From: Acidimicrobiales bacterium
GTDB taxonomy: Bacteria; Actinomycetota; Acidimicrobiia; Acidimicrobiales; VFJN01
Direction of reading: 5' to 3'
NCBI GenBank assembly: GCA_035316325.1
Contig: DATHJB010000103.1
Location: 1-64,000 of the forward strand
Length of the DNA: 64,000 bases
The notes beneath the pieces are model-generated. The model was not told the DNA's origin. It made no database searches and saw only the letters and a program-made list of their open reading frames with translations. Positions 18,454 through 27,374 of the stretch are shown here, piece after piece (the stretch's first letter is position 1; each line of letters opens with the position of its first letter). The translations under genes and the position numbers were made by a program.

Positions 18454-18951
18454 TCAGATCGGCTCGGGTGGGCGGGCCGCTCCCGGGTTCACGTGGTCGC
18501 GGACCTTGCGGAGGATCCGGGCCAGGTCGTCGCGCTCGTCGGGGGTGAGCCGGCCCACGAACTCCTCGTCGAGGTGCCGCAGGTGGGGCTGCACGGCCGC
18601 CCGCACCCGGGTCAGGCCCTCGGTGGTGAGCGCCGCGTAGGAGCCGCGGCGGTCGTCGGGGCAGGGGAGCCGTTCGACGAGGCCGGCCTGGGCCAGACGG
18701 TCGATCGCCCTGGTCAGGCCGCTGGGCGTGAGGCCGGTCTGGTCGGCCAGGTCGCTCATCCGCAGCCGCCGCTCCGGGGAGCGGGACAGCCGGAGCAGCA
18801 GCACGAACGACTGGATCGTCAGACCGCACTCGTCGACGAGGTGGCGGTGGAGCACCTCCTTCAAGCCCTCACCGGACTCGACCAGGAGGCCCGTGAGAGT
18901 CATCCGCTCGTCGTCGAGCAGGTCGTCTCGGGTGGTGGTTCGCTCGCTCAT
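18454..18951 (-). CDS. MarR-family transcriptional regulator
   Basis: This 165-aa winged-helix repressor-type protein has its DNA-binding core at about residues 55-110: LRMSDLADQTGLTPSGLTRA for the HTH and PCPDDRRGSYAALT for the wing. The helices at both ends would form the dimer interface. The start is the ATG at 18951 with GAGGCGGAT upstream; the longer open frame to 19050 is not needed. It is divergent from the YceI gene and a candidate operator lies between them, so it probably controls itself and yceI. Confidence 0.9.
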   Translation of the reverse strand: MSERTTTRDDLLDDERMTLTGLLVESGEGLKEVLHRHLVDECGLTIQSFVLLLRLSRSPERRLRMSDLADQTGLTPSGLTRAIDRLAQAGLVERLPCPDDRRGSYAALTTEGLTRVRAAVQPHLRHLDEEFVGRLTPDERDDLARILRKVRDHVNPGAARPPEPI

Positions 18952-18993
18952 ATCCGCCTCGCTCCTCACGGGCCAGGCCAGGGGACCGCGATA

Positions 18994-19007
18994 CTTGTGT
19001 TTACAAG
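18994..19007. promoter_or_regulatory. Candidate MarR operator
   Basis: The perfect inverted repeat CTTGT-GTTT-ACAAG stands out as AT-rich in a GC-rich intergenic region. It lies in the 77-bp gap between marR and the divergent yceI-like gene. Size and position fit a MarR-family operator that controls both directions. The assignment is inferred from layout. Confidence 0.55.
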
Positions 19008-19028
19008 CGTCTGGGTACCGTCCCCACC

Positions 19029-19607
19029 ATGAGTGACGCAACTGCCACATTGACCCGCACGGTCGATGGCGAAGTATTGCCCGCGCCGGGCTTCTTCGCT
19101 CTCGATCCGGCCCACACCCACGTCGGATTTTGCGTCCGGCACATGATGATCGCCAAGGTTCGTGGCCGTTTTTCGGCGTTCCATGGAACGCTGAAGGTCG
19201 GCGACGAACCCGGCGACTCGGAGGTCGAGGTCACCGTCGACCTCGCCAGCATCGACACCAAGGACCCGCAGCGCGATGCCCACCTGCGCTCCGCGGACTT
19301 CTTCGACGTCGAGAACTTCCCGACGATGGCCTTCCGGAGCACGCGGATCCTCAGTGTCGACGGTGACTGCTTTCGCCTCGACGGCGATCTCACGCTTCAC
19401 GGCGTCACTCGGCCGATCGCCCTCGACGTGATGTTCGACGGCGTCGGGACAGCTGCGGACGGCGGGCAGCGCATGGGCTTCAGCGCCAGCGGCCAGATCG
19501 ACCGCGAGGCCTTCGGGCTCACCTGGAACCAGGCGCTCGAGACCGGCGGCGTGCTGGTCGGCAAGCTGATCCGAATCGACATCGAGGCCGAGCTGGTCCG
19601 TCAGTAG
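19029..19607 (+). CDS. YceI-family lipid-binding lipocalin-like protein
   Basis: This 192-aa YceI-domain protein belongs to a family whose beta-barrel binds polyisoprenoid-type lipids. Signatures are FALDPAHTHVGFCVRHMMIAKV near the N-terminus, RDAHLRSADFFDVENFPTM in the middle and LHGVTRPIALDV near the C-terminus. It has no signal peptide and may stay in the cytoplasm. It is divergent from marR and is followed by a compact hairpin. Confidence 0.92.
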   Translation: MSDATATLTRTVDGEVLPAPGFFALDPAHTHVGFCVRHMMIAKVRGRFSAFHGTLKVGDEPGDSEVEVTVDLASIDTKDPQRDAHLRSADFFDVENFPTMAFRSTRILSVDGDCFRLDGDLTLHGVTRPIALDVMFDGVGTAADGGQRMGFSASGQIDREAFGLTWNQALETGGVLVGKLIRIDIEAELVRQ

Positions 19608-19619
19608 TACGAACCCCCA

Positions 19620-19646
19620 GCTCACAGGCCTGGGGCCTGTGGGAGC
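19620..19646 (+). terminator. Intrinsic terminator after yceI
   Basis: The hairpin GCTCACAGGCC-TGG-GGCCTGTGGGAGC (one small bulge) lies 13 bp after the YceI stop, between it and the converging histidine kinase gene. There is no U-run, as is usual in this genome. Confidence 0.6.
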
Positions 19647-19673
19647 CGAACCGGAGAGGGGTTGCTGGATGCG

Positions 19674-21482
19674 TCAGGGGAGCTTCCGGTTCGGCACGAG
19701 GCGGAGCAGTCGCGCGTCGTCGTGACTCTCGCTGGTAGCGCCTAGCCGGGCGACGACCGTCGTCCCGCGGCCCGGTCCGCTCTCGACGTGGATGCTGCCG
19801 TCGACGACCGCCGCGAACGCCCGCATGGTGGCGATCCCCGACTCCTCGACCTGGGCCGGGTCGTAGCCGCCGCCGTCGTCGCGCACCCGCAGCGTCGTGG
19901 CCGTGGCGCCCGCGTTCGCCTCGATCGCCACGTCGACGTTGGTCGCATCGCTGTGCCGCCACACGTTGCGCAGCGCCTCCTGGACGACTCGCAGCAGGAT
20001 GGTCTCGGTGGTCCAGTCGAGGAAGATGTCGTCGCTGGTGGTGACCGTGAGCCGGGGCGCCGGCATGTCGCCGTAGAGGCTGTCGAGGTAGGCGCGGATG
20101 GGGGCCGACAGCGTGCGGGTGCCGCTGCGGTCGGCCTCGAACGGCTGGATGGCCAGCATGAGGTCGCGCAGCGAGTCGGCGTGGTGGGCCAGGTCGTGGC
20201 GGACCTGGTTGCCGGCGTCGGACGAGGCGGTGCTGCTGCCGCCGGGCGTGGTGTACGACCCCTGCAGCAGCACGACGGACGTGTAGGCGGACACCGCCTG
20301 CTCGTGGAGCTGGGCGGCGACCCGGTGGCGGTCCTCGTCGGCGCGCTGCATGAGCTGGGCCAGCAGCAGGTGCCGCTGGTGCGACGCCTGCCGCACGTCG
20401 GCGTACAGCTGGCGGGTCTCGTGAACCCCGGCCAGGTGCCGCAGGCCGGCCAGCACCACCAGCAGCGTGGCGACGCCGAGCGAGAACGGCGCCGCCCAGC
20501 TGGTGCGCTCGTCGACGGCGACCGTGGTGAGCACCAGCACGGGCAGGCCCACCAGCGTCACCAGGGTGGCGAGGTAGCCGGCCCGCACCTGGGCGAGCGG
20601 GGGCAGGCGGTCGAGACCGCCGCGGCGGCGCTCGCGCGGCAGATGGAGCGGCACCAGCACGCACATGCTCAGGCAGGCGCCGTGCGCGGCGATCAGCGGC
20701 GGTGCCGGCAGCGTGAAGCCCGACAGGCCCTGGGCCACCTGCAGGGCGCCGTTGGCCGTGCCGATGAGGCACAGCGCCAGCCCGGCGCGCTCCAGCGTGC
20801 GGGCGTTGGGGCCGAGCCGCAGCACCAGGGCCAGCGCCCAGTAGCTGCCGAAGATGAGGCCCATAGTGGCCACGCCGGCGGGCACGGTGAACCAGCGGTC
20901 GTCGGCGTCGAGGATGCGGCTGCCCCAGATCAGGATGCACGGCGCCGCGATCACCACGACCGGCATGGCGGCCTCGACCATGTCGACCGAGAACGCCCGC
21001 CCGCCCGAGCGGCTGCGGGTGAGCCGGATGATCCCGCCGCTGAGCAGCAGGAGGATGGCGGTGGTGGTGGGCCAGCCGAGCCCGGTGGCCCAGCGGGCGT
21101 CGGTGAAGACGCCTCCCAGGATGCCCACCGCCGACGCGCAGAACAGGGCGGTGCCGGCCAGCCACAGCAGGTACGACGGACGGTCGGTCGTGGTGATGGG
21201 CGCCTTGTGGATGGCCAGGAGCGACAGGGCGATGGAGGGAACCCCGTAGAGCAGCAGCGGCACGCCCGCGAACAGCACCAGGTACTCGTGGGCGCCGTGC
21301 GCGAAGGTCGACAGCGCCGCCAGCACCGGCACGGTCAGCCCCACGTAGAGCGCGCCCAGGCGCCGGGCCGCGGGCGGGAAGATGCCGTCGAAGCTCGTGG
21401 GCGCGGTCAGCCAGGCGCGGAAGCGCGCCCCCAGTGCCTGGGCGGGCAGTCCCAACTCGCCCGCGTGACCACTTGATGACAT
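19674..21482 (-). CDS. Orphan membrane sensor histidine kinase
   Basis: This 602-aa kinase has about eight to ten transmembrane helices in residues 40-350, which look like a membrane-embedded sensor. A HisKA_3-like dimerisation segment follows (EDRHRVAAQLHEQAV, phospho-accepting His probably residue 393), then a HATPase_c domain with VVQEALRNVWRHSDA, RVRDDGGGYD and SGPGRGTTV. No response regulator gene is adjacent, so its partner is unknown. The start at 21482 is followed by a soluble stretch of about 40 residues. Confidence 0.85.
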   Translation of the reverse strand: MSSSGHAGELGLPAQALGARFRAWLTAPTSFDGIFPPAARRLGALYVGLTVPVLAALSTFAHGAHEYLVLFAGVPLLLYGVPSIALSLLAIHKAPITTTDRPSYLLWLAGTALFCASAVGILGGVFTDARWATGLGWPTTTAILLLLSGGIIRLTRSRSGGRAFSVDMVEAAMPVVVIAAPCILIWGSRILDADDRWFTVPAGVATMGLIFGSYWALALVLRLGPNARTLERAGLALCLIGTANGALQVAQGLSGFTLPAPPLIAAHGACLSMCVLVPLHLPRERRRGGLDRLPPLAQVRAGYLATLVTLVGLPVLVLTTVAVDERTSWAAPFSLGVATLLVVLAGLRHLAGVHETRQLYADVRQASHQRHLLLAQLMQRADEDRHRVAAQLHEQAVSAYTSVVLLQGSYTTPGGSSTASSDAGNQVRHDLAHHADSLRDLMLAIQPFEADRSGTRTLSAPIRAYLDSLYGDMPAPRLTVTTSDDIFLDWTTETILLRVVQEALRNVWRHSDATNVDVAIEANAGATATTLRVRDDGGGYDPAQVEESGIATMRAFAAVVDGSIHVESGPGRGTTVVARLGATSESHDDARLLRLVPNRKLP

Positions 21483-21552
21483 CCCAGTGTCCCCCTAGCC
21501 CTCGCCACTCTAGAGGCAATCGGTGGTCGGGCGAGCACGGTGGCGGAGGGGC

Positions 21553-22464
21553 TCAGTAGTGCCAGGGGAAGGGGGCCCAGTCGGGCGAACGCTTCTCCAG
21601 GAACGCCTCGCGGCCCTCGGCGGCCTCGTCGGTCATGTAGGCCAGCCGCGTGGCCTCGCCGGCGAACACCTGCTGGCCGACCAGGCCGTCGTCGATCAGG
21701 TTGAGGGCGAACTTGGCCATCCGCTGGGCGGTGGGGCTCTTGGTCATCACCCGGCGACCCCACTCCAGGCCCACCTTCTCGAGCTCGTCGTGGGGGACGA
21801 CGGCGTTGACCATCCCCATCCGGTGGGCGGCCTCGGCGTCGTACTCGTCGCCGAGGAAGAAGATCTCCCGGGCGAACTTCTGGCCCACCTGGCGGGCCAG
21901 GTAGGCGGAGCCGAAGCCGCCGTCGAAGCTGGCGACGTCGGTGTCGGTCTGCTTGAAGCGGGCGTGCTCCCGGCTGGCGAGGGTCAGGTCGCACACCACG
22001 TGGAGGCTGTGGCCGCCGCCGGCCGCCCACCCCGGCACCAGGCAGATCACCACCTTCGGCATCGTGCGGATCAGGCGCTGGACCTCGAGGATGTGGAGCC
22101 GGCCGCTGCGACCCGGGTCGATCGTCTCGGCGGTCTCGCCCTCGGCGTAGCGGTAGCCGTCGCGGCCGCGGATGCGCTGGTCGCCGCCGGAGCAGAACGC
22201 CCAGCCGCCGTCCCTGGGCGAGGGGCCGTTGCCGGTGAGCAGTACGCAGCCGACGTCGGGGCTCTGGCGGGCGTGGTCGAGCGCCCGGTACAGCTCGTCG
22301 ACGCCGTGGGGGCGGAAGGCGTTGCGCACCTCGGGGCGGTCGAAGGCGACGCGCACCACACCCACGTCGATGGCCCGGTGGTAGGTGATGTCGGTGAAGT
22401 CGAAGCCGTCCACCTCCTGCCAGGCCTTCGGGTCGAACAGCGGGGAGATGCCGGGGGTCGCCAT
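21553..22464 (-). CDS. menB: 1,4-dihydroxy-2-naphthoyl-CoA synthase
   Basis: This 303-aa crotonase-fold enzyme of menaquinone biosynthesis cyclises o-succinylbenzoyl-CoA. Features include ITYHRAIDVGVVRVAFDRPEVRNAF, GNGPSPRDGGWAFCSGGDQ, VICLVPGWAAGGGHSLHVVCD and the diagnostic C-terminus SPDWAPFPWHY. Length fits actinobacterial MenB. Other men genes are not in this window. A glycan-binding protein gene ends 17 bp upstream of it on the same strand. Confidence 0.95.
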   Translation of the reverse strand: MATPGISPLFDPKAWQEVDGFDFTDITYHRAIDVGVVRVAFDRPEVRNAFRPHGVDELYRALDHARQSPDVGCVLLTGNGPSPRDGGWAFCSGGDQRIRGRDGYRYAEGETAETIDPGRSGRLHILEVQRLIRTMPKVVICLVPGWAAGGGHSLHVVCDLTLASREHARFKQTDTDVASFDGGFGSAYLARQVGQKFAREIFFLGDEYDAEAAHRMGMVNAVVPHDELEKVGLEWGRRVMTKSPTAQRMAKFALNLIDDGLVGQQVFAGEATRLAYMTDEAAEGREAFLEKRSPDWAPFPWHY

Positions 22465-22481
22465 GGCGTCCAGCTTGTCCC

Positions 22482-23345
22482 TCAGACCCCGCGGACGGCG
22501 ACTTCCGACGCGGCCGTGAAGTCGCGCTCCGGGTCGGCGGTCACGCCCTCGATGTGCAGGACGATCGTGCGGGTGGCGGCGTCGACCTCGACCCGCTGCA
22601 TGGTGGCCACGTCGACGAGCCGCTGGGAAATACGCTGGCCGTCATCGAACTCCCAGGTCACGTCGATGATGCGCCGGTTCTGGGCGAAGCGGTCGGTGCC
22701 GTCGCAGCGGTCGACCTGGTCGAAGCCCGGCACCAGGCCCACCGACAGCACCCGCCGCGGGCCTTCGAGCGTGAAGGTGAGCGACGAGCCGGTGCCGTCG
22801 CCGTCCATGCGCCAGGCGGTGTCGTCGGCCCGGTCGACCAGGTTCCCGGCGGCGAAGCCGATCGGCTCGCCGCAGCCGTCGGCCGTGGGCTCCGCCGTCG
22901 ACGGCACGGCCACCTCGTCGATCGGCAGGTCGACCGCGGTGGGCGGCACGGTGGTCGGCGTGTCGGGTGGGGGCGGCGGCGATCCGCTGGGCGGGCGCAC
23001 GGTGTCGTCGGCGGGGTCGCCGGGCGGCGCGGCTGCGTCGGGAGCGGCCGGGTCGAGCGTCAGGTTCGGGTCGGCGGCGGGGTCGGACAGGTCGACGTCG
23101 CCCGAGTCGGTGCCGTCGGCGGCGCGGCCGTCGGGATCGGCGTCGCCGGTGCCGGCCTCCGAGCCCTGCTGGGAAGCGAGGCTGATGCTGCCGCCCACCC
23201 GCACGCCGGCGTCGTCGTCGGCGTCGGCCGACACGACCGTGTAGGCCGTGACCGCGCCCGCGACGATCAGGAGCCCGATGGCCCTGTACAGACTTGCCTG
23301 GTTCCCCCACCGATACCGGCCACGCGCCGCGGCGGTTTGGGTCAG
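22482..23345 (-). CDS. Membrane protein with NADase-type glycan-binding domain
   Basis: This protein of about 287 aa has a single transmembrane segment near the N-terminus ([20 protein letters not shown]), an Asp/Pro/Thr-rich extracellular spacer (about 60-150), and a discoidin-like C-terminal domain. That domain resembles 'NADase-type glycan-binding' modules ([32 protein letters not shown]). No ATG, GTG or TTG precedes the membrane segment in this frame. The likeliest start is the CTG at 23345, which overlaps the aldo-keto reductase stop as CTGA; a CTG at 23292 is another option. The start is therefore uncertain, but the reading frame is well supported. Confidence 0.7.
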   Translation of the reverse strand: MTQTAAARGRYRWGNQASLYRAIGLLIVAGAVTAYTVVSADADDDAGVRVGGSISLASQQGSEAGTGDADPDGRAADGTDSGDVDLSDPAADPNLTLDPAAPDAAAPPGDPADDTVRPPSGSPPPPPDTPTTVPPTAVDLPIDEVAVPSTAEPTADGCGEPIGFAAGNLVDRADDTAWRMDGDGTGSSLTFTLEGPRRVLSVGLVPGFDQVDRCDGTDRFAQNRRIIDVTWEFDDGQRISQRLVDVATMQRVEVDAATRTIVLHIEGVTADPERDFTAASEVAVRGV

Positions 23346-24310
23346 CCGATCACCTCGGCGATGCGGGCCATCACGGTGTCGTCGAGCCGGTCCAGGACGT
23401 CGAGCGCGGCCAGGTTCTCGCGCACCTGCTCCACCCGGCTGGCGCCGGTGATCACCGTCGACACGTGCGGGTTGTGGGCGCACCAGGCGATGGCGAGCTG
23501 GGCCAGCGAGGCGTCCAGCTCGGCGGCGATGCCCTGCAGGGCGCGGATCTGGTCGTTGTAGCGGCCGCTGGTGAGCGAGTTGCGCAGCCACTCGTAGCCG
23601 GGCAGGGCGGCGCGGCTGTCGGCGGGCACGTCGCCACCGAGGTACTTGCCGGTGAGCAGGCCCGATGCCAGCGGGCTCCAGGTGGTGAGGCCGAGGCCGA
23701 GGTCGTCGTAGAGGCGCAGGTAGGAGCGCTCGACCTTGCGGCGCTCGAACATGTTGTACTGCGGCTGCTCCATCACCGGCTTGTGCAGGTGGTGGCGCTC
23801 GGCGATCTCCCAGGCGGCCCGGATGTCGTCGGCCGACCACTCGGACGTGCCCCAGTAGAGCGCCTTGCCCGACGACACGATGTCGGAGCAGGCCCGCACC
23901 GTCTCCTCGATCGGGGTGTCGGGGTCGGACCGGTGGCAGAAGATCAGGTCGACGAAGTCGAGCCCGAGGCGTTCGAGCGAGCCGTCGATGGCCTGGAGCA
24001 GGTACTTGCGGTTCAGGGTGCTGCGCATGTTGGGGCTGTCGTGGATGCCCCAGAAGAACTTGGTGGAGATCACGTAGGAGTGGCGGGCCCAACCCAGCTC
24101 GGCGATCGCCTGACCCATCAGCCGCTCCGACTCACCGCCGGCGTACGACTCGGCGTTGTCGAAGAAGTTGACCCCGCCGTCGTAGGCGGCGGCCATGCAG
24201 TCGCGCGCCAGGCCCTTGTCGAGCTGGGCGCCGAACGAGACCCACGACCCGAACGACAGCGCACTCACCTCGAGCCCTGAACGCCCGAGCCTCCTGTACG
24301 GCATCTGCAT
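23342..24310 (-). CDS. Aldo/keto reductase
   Basis: This 322-aa NADPH-dependent oxidoreductase belongs to the KCNAB/YghZ-like AKR branch. The catalytic tetrad is visible: [14 protein letters not shown] (Asp and Tyr), VISTKFFWG (Lys), and [17 protein letters not shown] (His). The cofactor-binding end reads [18 protein letters not shown]. The substrate is unknown. It is probably co-transcribed with the downstream glycan-binding protein gene. The alternative start ATG at 24304 would drop two residues. Confidence 0.92.
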   Translation of the reverse strand: MQMPYRRLGRSGLEVSALSFGSWVSFGAQLDKGLARDCMAAAYDGGVNFFDNAESYAGGESERLMGQAIAELGWARHSYVISTKFFWGIHDSPNMRSTLNRKYLLQAIDGSLERLGLDFVDLIFCHRSDPDTPIEETVRACSDIVSSGKALYWGTSEWSADDIRAAWEIAERHHLHKPVMEQPQYNMFERRKVERSYLRLYDDLGLGLTTWSPLASGLLTGKYLGGDVPADSRAALPGYEWLRNSLTSGRYNDQIRALQGIAAELDASLAQLAIAWCAHNPHVSTVITGASRVEQVRENLAALDVLDRLDDTVMARIAEVIG

Positions 24311-24390
24311 CCCCGGGACCCTAGTCCCACCCCACGTGACGCCCGGACCACCTCCGTGCCGCCCCGGCGGGGGCGTTAATGTGATCCGCC

Positions 24391-24825
24391 GTGACCCGAG
24401 CAGTGGTGATCTACGAGAGCATGACGGGCAACACGGCCCGGGCTGCGCAGTTGATCGGTCAGGCGGCCCGGGAGGCCGGGGCCGAGGTGGCGGTGTTCCC
24501 GATCGACGACATCGGGCTCAAGGAGCTGGCCGAGGCCGACGTCGTGTTCGTCGGCACCTGGGTCGACGGGCTGGTCCTGTTCGGCCACCGGCCCGGCCGG
24601 AAGGCCAAGCTGCAGCGGATGCCCGTGATCGACGGCAAGCGGGCCGCCGTGTTCATGACCTACGCCATCCACGCCGGCAAGGCGCTCGATCGCCTCGCCG
24701 CGGTGGTGGAGGAGCGGGGAGCCACCGTCGTCGCCCGCCAGCTGTTCCGCCGTGATCAACTGCAGGTCGGAGTCGAAGACTTCGTCCACAACACGCTGGC
24801 GTCGGTCCCGGCCGCCAACGGCTGA
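24391..24825 (+). CDS. Flavodoxin-domain protein
   Basis: This 144-aa flavodoxin-like protein has the FMN phosphate loop [16 protein letters not shown] (residues 7-22), a [14 protein letters not shown] segment where flavodoxins place the FMN-stacking loop, and a C-terminal nucleotide-binding fold ending [11 protein letters not shown]. It may carry electrons or act as an NAD(P)H-quinone-type flavoprotein; no partner lies nearby. It starts with GTG at 24391. The region from here to the aldo-keto reductase is a divergent promoter gap of 80 bp. Confidence 0.8.
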   Translation: MTRAVVIYESMTGNTARAAQLIGQAAREAGAEVAVFPIDDIGLKELAEADVVFVGTWVDGLVLFGHRPGRKAKLQRMPVIDGKRAAVFMTYAIHAGKALDRLAAVVEERGATVVARQLFRRDQLQVGVEDFVHNTLASVPAANG

Positions 24826-24890
24826 GACACGCCCGCTCGCAGCGGGCAGGCTGGTGAGGTCCTTGAGTCGAGCCGGGGGAGTAGACGGGC

Positions 24891-26126
24891 GTGCGGGCAC
24901 GTGTGGGCGACAGGTGGATCGGCCTGGTGGTGGCGGGTGCGCTCGCGCTCGCGTCCACGGCGGCGTGCAGCATCGGCGACGAGCAGGGCAACGACGACGC
25001 CGCGTCGGGTGAACCGGTCGCCGTCGAGCAGCAGGTCCGGGTGCCCTCCGATGAGGCCATCGGCGACGGCTGCGGCGAGGCGTCGGCCACCGAGTCGGCC
25101 GACCTGGCCGCCGACCGCACCGTCGCCCGCTGTGCCCCCGGCTTTCCCGAGCCGCAGCCGTTGCCGAGCCAGGTGACGCTGCGGGTCGGCATCGAGGACC
25201 GCGGTGAGGACCTCGCCCCGGTCCTGCTCGCCGACCGGCTCGACGAGCTCGCGGCCGAGAACCTGGACGTCGAGATCGTCGAGGAGTCGGACCCCGCGAA
25301 GCTGTGGCAGGCCCTCGGCCGCGGCGAGATCGACGTGATGGTCGGCGACCTCGACGCCCCCTTCTTCGACCAGGTGAGCGACGGCACGGGCGTGCGCCTG
25401 GTGCTGGGCGGGGCGCTGGCGCGGCGGGCCAACGACGTGGCGACGCCGCAGCCGGGCCTCTGGATCCGGGGCGACAAGATGAGCGCCTCCGACAGCTACC
25501 ACGACCTCGAGGGGTCGGGCTTCGCCATCCCCGACGGCATCGACGACGCGGCCGCCGCGTCGATGACCGCCGTCCTCCGCCAGGACGACCTGTCGCTCAA
25601 CGAGGTGCGCATCGACCTCACCGGCGGGGCCGACGCCGCCGCGCTGCTCCGCGACGGCAAGGTGACCGGCGCCTGGCTCGACGACACGGCGTGGCCTTCC
25701 GTCCAGGGTGACCACCGGTTCCGCCTGGTGGCGACGCTGCCGGCCTCGGAGTCGCTGGGCGGGGTGGTGCTCGCGCCCCGGCTGGTCGACCACGACCGCG
25801 ACCGGGCGGTGGGGCTCGCCTTCGTCCGGGCGATCATCCGCACGGTCAACACCTACCTGGCCGACGACTACCAGGCCGACGACGAAGTGGTGGCCGCCCT
25901 CGCCGAGGCCACCGGCCTGTCCGCCGACGAGCTGCGGGCCACGCCCCCGTGGCTGTTCGACTGGGAGGTGCGCTCGGGCACGACCGACCGGATCCAGGAC
26001 ACGTTCGTGCAGCTCGGGTCGGTGCTCTACGAGGAGTCGCTCCCCCAGCGCGACATCGCCGACCTCACCCTCTACCGCGACGTGGTGGCGCCGGAGTTGG
26101 CACCGGCCGCCCAGGACCAGGCGTAG
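24891..26126 (+). CDS. ABC-type substrate-binding lipoprotein (NMT1/SsuA-like)
   Basis: This 411-aa lipoprotein has a signal peptide and lipobox TAAC (Cys about residue 26). It resembles periplasmic binding proteins of the nitrate/sulfonate/taurine/thiamine-precursor type: TLRVGIEDRGEDLAPVLLAD, KLWQALGRGEIDVMVGDLDA and RDGKVTGAWLDDTAWP. No permease or ATPase gene is adjacent, so it is an orphan. Two Cys (about 61 and 81) before the first lobe could form a disulfide. It starts with GTG. The 3' end overlaps the convergent hmgA gene by 55 bp. Confidence 0.75.
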   Translation: MRARVGDRWIGLVVAGALALASTAACSIGDEQGNDDAASGEPVAVEQQVRVPSDEAIGDGCGEASATESADLAADRTVARCAPGFPEPQPLPSQVTLRVGIEDRGEDLAPVLLADRLDELAAENLDVEIVEESDPAKLWQALGRGEIDVMVGDLDAPFFDQVSDGTGVRLVLGGALARRANDVATPQPGLWIRGDKMSASDSYHDLEGSGFAIPDGIDDAAAASMTAVLRQDDLSLNEVRIDLTGGADAAALLRDGKVTGAWLDDTAWPSVQGDHRFRLVATLPASESLGGVVLAPRLVDHDRDRAVGLAFVRAIIRTVNTYLADDYQADDEVVAALAEATGLSADELRATPPWLFDWEVRSGTTDRIQDTFVQLGSVLYEESLPQRDIADLTLYRDVVAPELAPAAQDQA

Positions 26127-27301
26127 TCGGGGTCCTCGCAGGCCCGGGCGCCGGCGGCCAGCTGCAGCGGGCGGAAGGTGTCGACCATCACCGCCAGCTC
26201 CTCGGTGCGCTCCTCGCCCAGGCCCGCCTCGACGCTGCCCGGCTGGGGCCCGTGGGTGAAGCCGGCGGGGTGGAGGCTGATCGACCCCTCGGCGATGCCC
26301 GACCCCCGGCGGCTCGTGAAGTTGCCGGCGCAGTAGTAGAGGACCTCGTCGCTGTCGGTGTTGGAGTGGTTGTAGGGCACCGGCACGGCGAGGGGGTGGT
26401 AGTCGAGCTTGCGGGGCACGAAGCTGCACACCACGAAGTTGGGGCCGGCGAAGGTCTGGTGGACCGGCGGCGGCTGGTGGACCCGGCCGGTGATCGGCTC
26501 GAAGTCGTGGATCGAGAACCGGTAGGGGTAGAGGCAGCCGTCCCAGCCGACCACGTCGAACGGGTGGTGGGCGTAGCGGTAGCGGGTGAGGCCGCCCCGG
26601 TGCCGGACGAGGACCTCGGCCGGCCCGGCATCGGCGGGGTCGTCGTCGGCCAGCAGGGGCTCGGTGGGGGCGTGCAGGTCGCGCTCGCAGTAGGGGCTGT
26701 GCTCCAGGAACTGGCCCCGGGCCGACAGGTAGCGGGCCGGCGGGCCGACGTGGCCCTGCGCCTCGACCACCAGGACGTCGATCGGATCGCCCGCCGGCGA
26801 CGTCGGCACCCAGCGGTGGGTGGTGCCGGTGGGCACGACCACGTAGTCGCCCTCCCGGCAGTCGAGCACCCCGAAGCTCGACTCCAATCGCAGGGCGCCC
26901 CGGCGCAGGTACACCAGCTCGTCGCCGGTGGCGTTGCGGTAGAGGCCGCTGGGCTCGGTGGGCGCGGCGACGGCGAGGCGGAGGTCGTCGTTGGCGAGCA
27001 GGACGGTGCGGCCGGTGACGAGATCGCCCCCGCCGTCGAGGTCGCCGGTGCGGAGGTGGCGGGGGAGGAGGGGCCGGTTCGGCTCAAGGTCCCGGCCAGC
27101 GCCGTCGCCGTCGCCCGGAGGCTCGTCCACGTCGTCGGCGCCGAGCAGCGCCGTGGGGGCGTGACGGTGGTAGAGCAGCGCCGACGCGGCGGAGAAGCCG
27201 TCCTGCCCCATGAGCTCCTCGGCGTACAGCGCCCCGTCGGCCGTCCGGAACTGGGTGTGCCGTTTGGGCGGAATGTCACCAATTCGTCGGTAGTACGTCA
27301 T
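26072..27301 (-). CDS. hmgA: Homogentisate 1,2-dioxygenase
   Basis: This 409-aa cupin dioxygenase opens the aromatic ring of homogentisate to maleylacetoacetate in tyrosine/phenylalanine breakdown. Conserved stretches include PKRHTQFR at the N-terminus, HPFDVVGWDGCLYPY, GRVHQPPPVHQTF, VVCSFVPRKLDYHP, PYNHSNTDSDEVLYY (iron His/Glu region) and LHPAGFTHGPQPG. Length is a little short of the usual 430-440. The ATG at 27301 has GGAGAAGG upstream. It is divergent from the unknown gene and FahA, so the pathway is split over two strands. Confidence 0.93.
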   Translation of the reverse strand: MTYYRRIGDIPPKRHTQFRTADGALYAEELMGQDGFSAASALLYHRHAPTALLGADDVDEPPGDGDGAGRDLEPNRPLLPRHLRTGDLDGGGDLVTGRTVLLANDDLRLAVAAPTEPSGLYRNATGDELVYLRRGALRLESSFGVLDCREGDYVVVPTGTTHRWVPTSPAGDPIDVLVVEAQGHVGPPARYLSARGQFLEHSPYCERDLHAPTEPLLADDDPADAGPAEVLVRHRGGLTRYRYAHHPFDVVGWDGCLYPYRFSIHDFEPITGRVHQPPPVHQTFAGPNFVVCSFVPRKLDYHPLAVPVPYNHSNTDSDEVLYYCAGNFTSRRGSGIAEGSISLHPAGFTHGPQPGSVEAGLGEERTEELAVMVDTFRPLQLAAGARACEDPDYAWSWAAGANSGATTSR

Positions 27302-27374
27302 CAAACCTTCTCCCTCCCCGAGGGTAACCTTCGGGCCTCGTTTCGAGGCGGAGGCACGTAGGAGGTCAGCATCC

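Noticed and set aside
19674-21482. A two-component system at the histidine kinase
   Set aside because: No response regulator gene lies on either side; the kinase is an orphan in this window.
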